Shown here one piece after another: positions 1 through 5,583 of a stretch of DNA of 7,327 bases. The notes beneath the pieces were generated by a model, which saw only the letters and a program-made list of their open reading frames with translations, searched no databases and was not told the origin of the DNA. A program made the position numbers and the translations under genes. Within the stretch, counting starts at the first letter, position 1. Each line of letters begins with the position of its first letter. The stretch comes from an uncultured Collinsella sp. (GTDB taxonomy: Bacteria; Actinomycetota; Coriobacteriia; Coriobacteriales; Coriobacteriaceae). The stretch is taken from assembly GCA_900552155.1 (NCBI GenBank), contig URYU01000088.1, positions 1-7,327 of the forward strand, read 5' to 3'.

Positions 1-1
1 C

Positions 2-493
2 ATGGAGGAGCTGCTCGACACCGACCGCTTCGACTTTATGCGCGCCTACAACTCCGCCGCCTGGATCGAGGCCATGGAGCATCCCGAGGAGCACGACGAC
101 CCCGAGGTGCTCGAGTACGACATCGAGACCTTTGTGTACTCGCGCCGCAAGCCGTTTGACCTGCAGAAGTTCACCGATTTTGTTGAGCAGGAGTGGCCCG
201 ACGAGGTCATTCGCGTCAAGGGTCCGTTGTGGCAGACCGGCGATCCGGACATGTGCTACATGTTTGAGCAGGCCGGCCACCAGATGCGCCTGATGGAGAA
301 CGGCCTGTTTGTCGACTCGGCGCCCGAGGGCGAGAAGCAGAAGATCATCGACGAGAACCCCGAGATCATGCAGATTTGGGACGACGAGACGGGCGACCGC
401 ATGACGAGCCTGTGCATCATCGGCCGTCACATGGACAAGGATGCGCTCATAGCCTCCCTCGATGCCTGCCTGACCGACTGGCACCGCGCCTAG
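2..493 (+). CDS. CobW/COG0523-family GTPase, C-terminal part (5' partial)
   Basis: This is the C-terminal domain of a CobW-like (COG0523) P-loop GTPase. The family inserts or delivers metals such as zinc or cobalt to target proteins in the cytoplasm. The visible 163 residues match the CobW_C pattern: an ETFVYSRRKPFDLQKF segment (about residues 42-57), then WPDEVIRVKGPLW (65-77), and near the end GDRMTSLCIIGRHMDKDALIASLDACL (130-156). The GTPase half, with the P-loop and the family's metal-binding CxCC motif, would lie before the window. The ATG at position 2 is therefore almost certainly an internal methionine. The reading frame is open to the window edge and ends at TAG 491-493, 39 bp before a strong terminator hairpin. 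The domain call is by eye. Which metal or client it serves cannot be told from this part. Confidence 0.85.
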   Translation: MEELLDTDRFDFMRAYNSAAWIEAMEHPEEHDDPEVLEYDIETFVYSRRKPFDLQKFTDFVEQEWPDEVIRVKGPLWQTGDPDMCYMFEQAGHQMRLMENGLFVDSAPEGEKQKIIDENPEIMQIWDDETGDRMTSLCIIGRHMDKDALIASLDACLTDWHRA

Positions 494-532
494 GTTTATC
501 CAAGCGGGCATTTTTCCGCCTACGTAACCGCC

Positions 533-567
533 AAACCACCACGAAGGTGAACTTCGTGGTGGTTTTT
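533..567 (+). terminator. Intrinsic terminator after the CobW-like gene
   Basis: A perfect 14-bp stem (533-546 AAACCACCACGAAG paired with 552-565 CTTCGTGGTGGTTT) closes a 5-nt loop (GTGAA). The 3' arm runs into a T5 tract (563-567). This is the classic form of a Rho-independent terminator for the upstream CobW-like gene. The A-run at the 5' foot gives the opposite strand a short U-run too. It ends only 21 nt before the trmL start codon, so it also sits in or next to the trmL leader. Confidence 0.88.
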
Positions 568-578
568 CGTTCTGAGCC

Positions 579-584
579 AAGGAG
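579..584 (+). promoter_or_regulatory. Shine-Dalgarno site of trmL
   Basis: AAGGAG lies 4 nt before ATG 589. It decides the start, because the frame itself is open for another 71 codons upstream, through the terminator and into the CobW-like gene. Confidence 0.75.
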
Positions 585-588
585 ATTC

Positions 589-1188
589 ATGTTCAATATC
601 GTGCTGTACGCGCCCGAGATTCCGGCCAATACGGGCAATATCGGCCGTACCTGCGTGGTCACCGGAGCCCACTTGCATCTGGTGGAGCCGCTGGGCTTTT
701 CGCTCGACGACAAGACGGTGCGTCGCGCCGGTCTGGGCTACTGGCAAAACCTGAACGTGACGACCTATGCCGGCTGGGAGGATTTCCTGGCGCGCAACGG
801 CCTCTCCCCCGCCGACGAGAGCCTGCACCTGCTGACCAAAAAGGCGCGGCGCACCTATACGCAAAGCACCTACCGCGACGGTGACTATCTGGTCTTTGGC
901 AGCGAGAGCTCGGGCATTCCCGAGCCACTGCTTGCCGCGGCGTCCGAACGCTGCGAGCGCATCCCCATGCTACGCGATTGCGACTCACTCGATAACGCCG
1001 ATGCCTGGGAGGCTCATGAGGAGTCGCTCGGGCATACCGAGAACAGCCACGAGGCCATCCTTCAACAGGACATCTGCGGCAACTTCGTCAACCCGGATGA
1101 CTACCGCATCAGCGCACTCAACCTCTCCAACAGCGCCGCAATCGTCCTCTACGAAGCTCTGCGCCAAACAGGCTTTCCGGGAATGTGA
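589..1188 (+). CDS. trmL: tRNA (cytidine(34)-2'-O)-methyltransferase TrmL, with an extra insertion
   Basis: TrmL is a SPOUT-class, AdoMet-dependent enzyme that 2'-O-methylates the wobble nucleotide 34 of certain leucine tRNAs. The 199-residue product has the family hallmarks: MFNIVLYAPEIPANTGNIGR at the N-terminus, DDKTVRRAGLGYW (40-52), the cofactor loop FGSESSGIPE (103-112), RIPM (124-127), and the knot helix LNLSNSAAIVLYEALRQ (177-193) with the conserved Tyr188. The frame is open upstream to 376, but ATG 589 is chosen because it begins at the conserved N-terminus and has AAGGAG at 579-584, 4 nt upstream. E. coli TrmL is about 157 residues. The extra length here is mostly an insertion of about 43 residues between RIPM and LNLSN. 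The final codons ATG-TGA lie inside palindrome copy 1. The gene converges with the UvrA-like gene, with 28 bp between the stops. Confidence 0.93.
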   Translation: MFNIVLYAPEIPANTGNIGRTCVVTGAHLHLVEPLGFSLDDKTVRRAGLGYWQNLNVTTYAGWEDFLARNGLSPADESLHLLTKKARRTYTQSTYRDGDYLVFGSESSGIPEPLLAAASERCERIPMLRDCDSLDNADAWEAHEESLGHTENSHEAILQQDICGNFVNPDDYRISALNLSNSAAIVLYEALRQTGFPGM

Positions 1189-1213
1189 CAAAGGGACAGT
1201 CCCTTTGTCACAT
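1183..1213 (+). repeat. Stop-codon palindrome, copy 1 (perfect)
   Basis: This is a perfect inverted repeat: 15-nt arm ATGTGACAAAGGGAC (1183-1197), single central A (1198), and arm GTCCCTTTGTCACAT (1199-1213). The trmL stop TGA (1186-1188) and its last Met codon lie inside the left arm. On the other side, the TAA of the convergent UvrA-like gene (1217-1219) is 3 nt beyond the right arm. As RNA it would form a very stable hairpin from either strand, so it could end or protect both transcripts. It has no following U-tract, so it is not a canonical intrinsic terminator. Confidence 0.95.
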
Positions 1214-1216
1214 CGT

Positions 1217-3709
1217 TTAGAGGTAACGGCCGGTAATGCTCTTAGAGCAGGCAGCAATGTCGGCCGGCGTGCCGGCGCAGACGACCTGCCCGCCGGCGTC
1301 GCCGCCCCCTGGGCCCATGTCGATTACGTAGTCGGCGTTACGGATAAGGTCGAGGTCATGCTCGATCACGACAACTGTGGCGCCCTTGGCAACAAGGCCG
1401 TCAAACACACTCAGCAACACCTGAACATCGAGCGGGTGCAAGCCGATCGTGGGCTCATCGAATACGAATACGGCATCGTCCTGCACGCGGCCCATCTCGC
1501 TCGCAAGCTTAAGACGCTGCGCCTCGCCGCCCGAAAGCGCCGGCGTGGGCTCACCGAGCGTGAGATAGCCCAGGCCTAGGTCGTGCAGGGTTTGCAGGCG
1601 AGTCTGAACCTTCTTGAGCCCCAGCGTGGCGTCGATAGCCTCGTCCACACTCATGTCCATGAGCTGCGGCAATGTAAGCAGGCTCCCGTCTTTGCCCTCA
1701 CGATGGATATGTGAAGCCGCGTCTGCATAGCGAGAGCCGCGGCATGCGGGACAGACGATCTCGACATCGGGCAAAAACTGCACGTCGAGCGATATCGAGC
1801 CCGTGCCATCACACGTAGGGCAGCGCAAGGCACCGGTGTTGTAGCTAAAGGCACCCGCCTTATATCCCGCCGCCTTAGCCTCGGACGTACGGGCGAAGGC
1901 GCGGCGTAGCTCGTCGTGAATGTCGGCATAGGTCGCTACCGTCGAGCGCACGTTGGCGCCGATGGGCGTGGCATCAATCAGGTTGGCGCGTGCGATGCTC
2001 TCGGCATCGACCCAGCGCACGTGGGCAGGCAGGCGCTCGCCGGCCGCCCGCGCCTTGAGTGCGGGAATGAGCGTCTCGAGCACTAACGTCGTCTTACCCG
2101 AACCCGAAACGCCCGTCACCGCAACCAAGCGACCGCGCGGGATATCGACTTCGAGCGACTTGACGGTATGGATGGTATCGGTCGCCATGCGGATATGGCC
2201 CCGGTCGAACATTTCGTCGTCAGTCACCTGCGAGCGCAAGCGCTTGGGGTCTGCGCGCAAAAACGGCGCGATGCGGCTGCCCTGCGATTGCTCGACCTCA
2301 GCCACCGTACCGGCAGCGATCACATTACCGCCGCCCGCTCCGGCAACGGGGCCCATCTCGACCAGATAATCGGCTTCCGCCAATACGCGCGTGTCGTGAT
2401 CGACAACGACCACGGTGTTGCCGTCATCCACCAAATCGCGCATCACGCCTACCAGGCCGTCGACATTGGCAGGATGCAGACCGATCGAGGGCTCGTCGAG
2501 CACATACAGCACGCCCGTCGATCGGTTGCGCACCACGCGGGCAAGCTGCACGCGCTGGCGCTCACCCGTGGACAGCGTGGCGCCGGCGCGATCGAGCGAA
2601 AGGTAATCAAGGCCCAGGTCGACCAGGCGACGGGCCACGCTCAAAAACGAATCGCAGATATCCGTCGCCATGGGCTGCATCTCATCCGGCAAGGATGCGG
2701 GCACCCCACGCACCCACTCAATCGCCTCGCCCAGTGTCATGGCAGCTGCCTGCGCCAGATTGATACCGCGCACCTGGGGCTGGCGTGCCGCCTCGGAAAG
2801 CCGCGTGCCACCGCAGTCGCGGCACGGCCCCTCGCGCAAAAAGCGTGCAACGCGCTTGAGACCCTTGTCGTCCTTAACCTTGGCAAGCGCATTCTCGACC
2901 GTATAGACGGCGTTGTAATAGGTAAAGTCGAGCGGCGTGGCGCCCTCGCCGTTTTTGGGAACGTAGAGAATGTGCTTCTTTACCGCCGGGCCATGGAACA
3001 CGATATCGCGCTCGGCGGGCGTGAGCTGGTTAAACGGCACGTCGGTGCGCACGCCCATCTCGCCAGCCACCTGTTTCATCAGGTCCCACATGAGCGTGCC
3101 CCAGGGAAGCACCGCGCCCTCGTTGATAGTCTTTGACTCGTCGGGCACCAGGCTCGCCTCATCCACCTCGCGCATGACACCGGTGCCGCCGCAGGTGGGG
3201 CACGCGCCGCCGCTATTGAAAGCCAAATCTTCGGCACTCGGCGCGTAGAACTCGCGGCCGCATGCGGGGCACGTGAGCGACAGGCCCGCAGCCACGTTAA
3301 GACTCGGCTCCACGCGCGCCCCGCAATGCGGGCACACGTGATGGGCGCAGCGGCTAAAGAGCAGGCGCAGGCTGTTGTTGAGCTCGGTCATGGTGCCAAA
3401 GGTGGAACGCACGCCCGGCACGCTGGGGCGCTGATGCAATGCGAGCGCCGCCGGCACGTGCAGTACCTCGTCCACCTGAGCGTGTTCGGCCTGGGTGAGC
3501 CGTCGGCGGGTGTAGGTGCTGAGCGCCTCCAGGTAACGGCGCGAGCCCTCGGCATAAAGAACTCCCAGTGCCAGCGAACTCTTGCCCGAACCCGACACGC
3601 CGGCAATACCCACGAGCTTTCCCAGCGGGATATCGATGTCGATGTCCTTGAGGTTGTGCACGCGCGCGCCACGCACCTCGATAGCACATGGTTGTTGCAA
3701 CACCGTCAT
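1217..3709 (-). CDS. UvrA-like dual ABC ATPase, short (class II-like) form
   Basis: This 830-residue protein has the architecture of UvrA, the DNA-damage sensor of nucleotide excision repair: two ABC ATPase modules with zinc-binding inserts. ABC1 has Walker A GVSGSGKS (37-44), signature LSTGE (379-383) and Walker B LYVLDEPSIGLHP (401-413). ABC2 has Walker A GVSGSGKT (533-540), signature LSGGEAQR (725-732) and Walker B FVFDEPTIGLHP (748-759). CxxC pairs occur at 126/129, 147/150, 170/173, 296/299, 630/633 and 653/656. Canonical UvrA is about 940 residues. The shortfall suggests a class II UvrA, which lacks the UvrB-binding domain and includes paralogues linked to drug self-resistance. Start ATG 3709 is chosen because the protein then opens close to the conserved RGARVHNLKDID and has AAGGGGAG just upstream. 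An ATG at 3760 in the same frame lies inside palindrome copy 2 and is rejected. It follows the GNAT gene by 52 bp and is probably co-transcribed with it. Confidence 0.9.
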   Translation of the reverse strand: MTVLQQPCAIEVRGARVHNLKDIDIDIPLGKLVGIAGVSGSGKSSLALGVLYAEGSRRYLEALSTYTRRRLTQAEHAQVDEVLHVPAALALHQRPSVPGVRSTFGTMTELNNSLRLLFSRCAHHVCPHCGARVEPSLNVAAGLSLTCPACGREFYAPSAEDLAFNSGGACPTCGGTGVMREVDEASLVPDESKTINEGAVLPWGTLMWDLMKQVAGEMGVRTDVPFNQLTPAERDIVFHGPAVKKHILYVPKNGEGATPLDFTYYNAVYTVENALAKVKDDKGLKRVARFLREGPCRDCGGTRLSEAARQPQVRGINLAQAAAMTLGEAIEWVRGVPASLPDEMQPMATDICDSFLSVARRLVDLGLDYLSLDRAGATLSTGERQRVQLARVVRNRSTGVLYVLDEPSIGLHPANVDGLVGVMRDLVDDGNTVVVVDHDTRVLAEADYLVEMGPVAGAGGGNVIAAGTVAEVEQSQGSRIAPFLRADPKRLRSQVTDDEMFDRGHIRMATDTIHTVKSLEVDIPRGRLVAVTGVSGSGKTTLVLETLIPALKARAAGERLPAHVRWVDAESIARANLIDATPIGANVRSTVATYADIHDELRRAFARTSEAKAAGYKAGAFSYNTGALRCPTCDGTGSISLDVQFLPDVEIVCPACRGSRYADAASHIHREGKDGSLLTLPQLMDMSVDEAIDATLGLKKVQTRLQTLHDLGLGYLTLGEPTPALSGGEAQRLKLASEMGRVQDDAVFVFDEPTIGLHPLDVQVLLSVFDGLVAKGATVVVIEHDLDLIRNADYVIDMGPGGGDAGGQVVCAGTPADIAACSKSITGRYL

Positions 3710-3711
3710 CG

Positions 3712-3719
3712 CTCCCCTT
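3712..3719 (-). promoter_or_regulatory. Shine-Dalgarno site of the UvrA-like gene
   Basis: On the minus strand AAGGGGAG ends 2 nt before ATG 3709; its AGGG core is about 5 nt away. It supports the 3709 start over the in-frame ATG at 3760, which overlaps palindrome copy 2 and would add a 17-residue peptide mostly encoded by the repeat. Confidence 0.65.
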
Positions 3720-3731
3720 CCAGTTGATCGA

Positions 3732-3762
3732 ATATGACAAGAGGACTGTCCCTTTGCCACAT
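3732..3762 (-). repeat. Stop-codon palindrome, copy 2 (degenerate)
   Basis: Read on the minus strand, the arms are ATGTGGCAAAGGGAC and GTCCTCTTGTCATAT around a central A (3747). Four positions differ from the perfect copies. In the minus-strand RNA three of the four changes give G-U wobble pairs and only one is a true A-C mismatch, so the hairpin survives in the sense of the flanking genes. The TAA stop of the GNAT gene (3764-3762) overlaps the first base of the repeat. The repeat fills most of the GNAT to UvrA-like gap. Confidence 0.9.
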
Positions 3763-4316
3763 TACTCGTGCCGCGCCTGCCTGCGCCAGTCTTCGCAGGT
3801 CAAATACGTAAAGTACTCGGTACGCACATCGCCCATAAGCTCGCAGGGCACGTCACGCTCAACGTGATGCGGTGCGAATCCGCACTTTTGCTGAACGCGT
3901 AACGACTTGTTATTGCCCTCGTAGTATCCGCACCAAAGCGCCTTGCAGCCAAGCGTTTCGAACGCATAGCACTGCATGGCTCGTACCGCTTCGGGAGCAA
4001 AGCCTCGGCCCCAGAACGGCTTGGCGATCCAATAGCCCACTTCAAGTTCGAGTTCAGCGCTCCGATCGCTCGACTCGCAACGAGGCGGCATGAGCCCGAT
4101 GCTGCCCACAGGCTCGTCTGTCGCAGTCAGGCAAACGGCAAAGGTATGGGGTGCCGCAAAAACTGTCCGAATGATCTCCCTGCTCTCCTCAATGCTTCGA
4201 TGTGGCGGCCAGCCCGCAGCCGGCCCCACATCCGGGTCGCTCGCATATGCAAACAGGCTCTCCGCATCCGTCTCGCGCCACGGACGAAGCGTCAAACGCT
4301 CGGTATGAATCACCAT
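3762..4316 (-). CDS. GNAT-family N-acetyltransferase, RimJ/RimL type
   Basis: This 184-residue cytoplasmic protein would transfer the acetyl group of acetyl-CoA to an amine on a protein N-terminus or small molecule. Family marks are the opening IHTERLTLRPWRETDAESLFAYASDPDV (3-30), VGSIGLMP (70-77), the acetyl-CoA pyrophosphate loop GYWIAKPFWGRGFAPEAV (94-111, core GRGFAPEA), and the N-x-x-S-L-R-x-x-x-K-C-G-F region (136-147). The layout fits the RimJ/RimL (Acetyltransf_3) branch, which includes ribosomal-protein acetyltransferases and many enzymes of unknown substrate. The start is supported by GAGG at 4327-4324, 7 nt upstream. It begins 49 bp after the ATPase stop with no clear promoter between, so co-transcription is likely. 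The last codons and stop (CAC-GAG-TAA) lie in a 15-nt block shared with the end of the neighbouring ATPase gene. The substrate is unknown. Confidence 0.9.
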   Translation of the reverse strand: MVIHTERLTLRPWRETDAESLFAYASDPDVGPAAGWPPHRSIEESREIIRTVFAAPHTFAVCLTATDEPVGSIGLMPPRCESSDRSAELELEVGYWIAKPFWGRGFAPEAVRAMQCYAFETLGCKALWCGYYEGNNKSLRVQQKCGFAPHHVERDVPCELMGDVRTEYFTYLTCEDWRRQARHE

Positions 4317-4337
4317 GTTTTGACCTCATATCTATCG

Positions 4338-4366
4338 ATGTGCAAAGGGACCGTCCCTTTTCACAT
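4338..4366 (-). repeat. Stop-codon palindrome, copy 3 (shortened on both arms)
   Basis: On the minus strand the arms are ATGTGAAAAGGGAC and GTCCCTTTGCACAT around a central G (4352). Each arm has lost one base relative to the perfect copies: the C after TGTGA on the left and the T before CACAT on the right. The arms stay equal in length, and a 14-nt stem with one A-G mismatch remains. The TAA stop of the ATPase gene (4368-4366) overlaps the repeat's first base. The repeat ends 21 nt before the GNAT start. Confidence 0.9.
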
Positions 4367-5484
4367 TACTCGTGCCATAAAATGCGATCGCGAATGTACG
4401 CGCCCAGCATGGGCACGGTAAACCGGACGAGGCCGTATCCGGCAGCCTCTATGACGCGCTCGCGAATCAGGCTTGCGCGATATTTACTCGCCCAGCTCTG
4501 GGTACGGTCGCAACGCTCAATGATATCCGCCATGCGCGTCGGTTTACCCTCGTCAACCGCCATGGCCTCGATAAAGAGGCGCTGCGGACTGCGCAGCCCA
4601 TAATACAGAGGCGCGTCAACCGCTTCGTAGAACTCGGAGATGGCATCCGCATGGCCATCCTCGACATCGCGCCTTTCGATGACCTGCGAGCCACGCCGGA
4701 CAGCAGAGCGCCACATGTAATAGCCCACCAGCTGAACCATATAGGGATGCCCCATGCTCTTGTGTGCCGCAAGGTCCGCTGTCTCCGCGTCAACGTAAAG
4801 ACCAGCGTCTTTGACCGTCTGGATATATGAATCGCGCACCTTGGGCAAAGATATCGCCCCCAGCGTACGCTGCTGGGCACGCCGCAAAAACGTCACACTC
4901 GGCTCTTCGAGCAGATCGTCAACCATACTGGGTAAACCGGCGAACACCAGCGCAAGACCGCGCTGGTCGCTATCGGGCAAGCCCGTGGCATCCTGATCTC
5001 CGAGCACCCGCTGATAGAGCACGGCAAGAGCCGCCAGTTCCTCGATAGATGCCGATTGCGCCTCGTCAATCGCAAACAGTAAGCCCTTTCCCGGCCCGAG
5101 CCCCTTGAGGCGCTCGTTGACCAGCCCTCGCAACGTCTCGCCATTTGCTCGCGCCGCCTCGACCGACATCCGGCCAAACGACGGACCGAACTCCATTGAC
5201 GTCGCAACGGGTTTATTCGAGCGAAGCGCGTCGGCCAAGCGATCGCATAAGCCAAGCGAAGCGGAATCGGAGACAACCGCCCATCCGCGCTCATTGGCTA
5301 GACGCTGCAGCTCCCGCAGAAGAACCGTTTTTCCACAGCCGCGGTTTCCCGTAATGAGCATAAGCCTACCCGGCGCTCCGGCGCCGTTATCGAGCCCTTC
5401 CTCGAAATCTTCGATGACCGACTCGCGACCGATGAGCATCGGAGGCCGCTTGCCTGCCGTTGGCTTAAAGGGATTTGGATTCAT
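4366..5484 (-). CDS. AAA+ ATPase with probable C-terminal winged helix
   Basis: This 372-residue protein has a standalone P-loop ATPase module of the AAA_16/ATPase_2 kind. After PPMLIGRES (14-22), typical of Orc1/Cdc6- and STAND-like ATPases, come Walker A GNRGCGKT (46-53), Walker B LLFAIDEAQ (135-143), a sensor-1-like strand LALVFAGLP (177-185), and a lid with GHPYMVQLVGYYMW (245-258), resembling the G-x-P-x-x-x-Q motif of these families. Residues of about 295-365 look like a winged helix (RSPQRLFIEAMA, then TRMADIIERC and ASKYRASLIRERVIEAAGYGLVRFTVP), so DNA binding is plausible. No signal peptide or membrane segment is seen. The start has a strong GAGGAGG site at 5496-5490. Upstream are three TTATACC iterons, making it the only internal gene here with an obvious candidate control region. 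Its actual role is not recognised; conflict-system ATPase, regulator or replication-type loader are all possible. Confidence 0.85.
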   Translation of the reverse strand: MNPNPFKPTAGKRPPMLIGRESVIEDFEEGLDNGAGAPGRLMLITGNRGCGKTVLLRELQRLANERGWAVVSDSASLGLCDRLADALRSNKPVATSMEFGPSFGRMSVEAARANGETLRGLVNERLKGLGPGKGLLFAIDEAQSASIEELAALAVLYQRVLGDQDATGLPDSDQRGLALVFAGLPSMVDDLLEEPSVTFLRRAQQRTLGAISLPKVRDSYIQTVKDAGLYVDAETADLAAHKSMGHPYMVQLVGYYMWRSAVRRGSQVIERRDVEDGHADAISEFYEAVDAPLYYGLRSPQRLFIEAMAVDEGKPTRMADIIERCDRTQSWASKYRASLIRERVIEAAGYGLVRFTVPMLGAYIRDRILWHE

Positions 5485-5489
5485 GTCGG

Positions 5490-5496
5490 CCTCCTC
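5490..5496 (-). promoter_or_regulatory. Strong Shine-Dalgarno site of the ATPase gene
   Basis: On the minus strand GAGGAGG lies 5 nt before ATG 5484. It is the best ribosome binding site in the window and fixes this start. Confidence 0.8.
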
Positions 5497-5519
5497 GGAT
5501 TGGAAAACCCTGATAATAG

Positions 5520-5546
5520 TTATACCAACTTATACCGAGTTATACC
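5520..5546. promoter_or_regulatory. Three-iteron candidate operator upstream of the ATPase gene
   Basis: TTATACC occurs three times at exactly 10-bp spacing (5520-5526, 5530-5536, 5540-5546). On the minus strand it reads GGTATAA, with spacers of 3 nt. Exact helical-turn phasing puts all three on one face of the DNA, as expected for cooperative protein binding. The region lies 36-62 bp upstream of the ATPase start, where a promoter would be. TATAAC, TATAAG and TATTAT (5518-5513) are all -10-like on the minus strand, but no convincing -35 is visible. What binds here is unknown; the adjacent ATPase itself is one candidate. Confidence 0.65.
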
Positions 5547-5552
5547 ATCTGA

Positions 5553-5583
5553 ATGTGACAAAGGGACTGTCCCTTTGTCACAT
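5553..5583 (-). repeat. Stop-codon palindrome, copy 4 (perfect)
   Basis: This is a perfect inverted repeat with the same 15-nt arms as copy 1 (5553-5567 and 5569-5583). The central base is T on the + strand and A on the minus strand (5568). Read on the minus strand, its ATG-TGA is the last codon and the stop (5580-5578) of the Tet(M)-like gene, the same arrangement as at trmL. It lies just before the iteron region of the ATPase gene and could end or insulate the upstream transcript. Confidence 0.95.

Noticed and set aside
500..520. A second small hairpin (GCGG...CCGC around a T-run) just after the CobW-like stop
   Set aside because: The stem is only about 4 bp with an awkward loop; the nearby 14-bp hairpin explains termination.
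376..588. An N-terminal extension of TrmL upstream of 589
   Set aside because: It would be read through the CobW-like gene and the terminator hairpin. The conserved TrmL N-terminus and the Shine-Dalgarno site both point to 589.
881..1579. A 232-codon + strand frame spanning the trmL end, palindrome copy 1 and the UvrA-like end
   Set aside because: It crosses two real genes in the wrong frame and direction and translates the palindrome; no family resemblance.
2168..3136. A 322-codon open frame on the + strand inside the UvrA-like gene
   Set aside because: It is an antisense shadow of a well-supported UvrA-like sequence, with no recognisable domain and no convincing ribosome binding site.
4317..4337. 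A separate promoter for the GNAT gene
   Set aside because: A weak TAGATA-like box exists on the minus strand but no -35 sequence at proper spacing; the gap is mostly palindrome copy 3.
1183..5583. CRISPR array formed by the repeated palindromes
   Set aside because: There are only four copies, separated by whole genes of different lengths rather than uniform spacers, and no cas genes.
1183..5583. Integron cassette array with attC sites
   Set aside because: The palindromes are short, near-perfect and lack attC-like R/L core sites; no integrase is visible. A cassette-like origin stays only a loose analogy.
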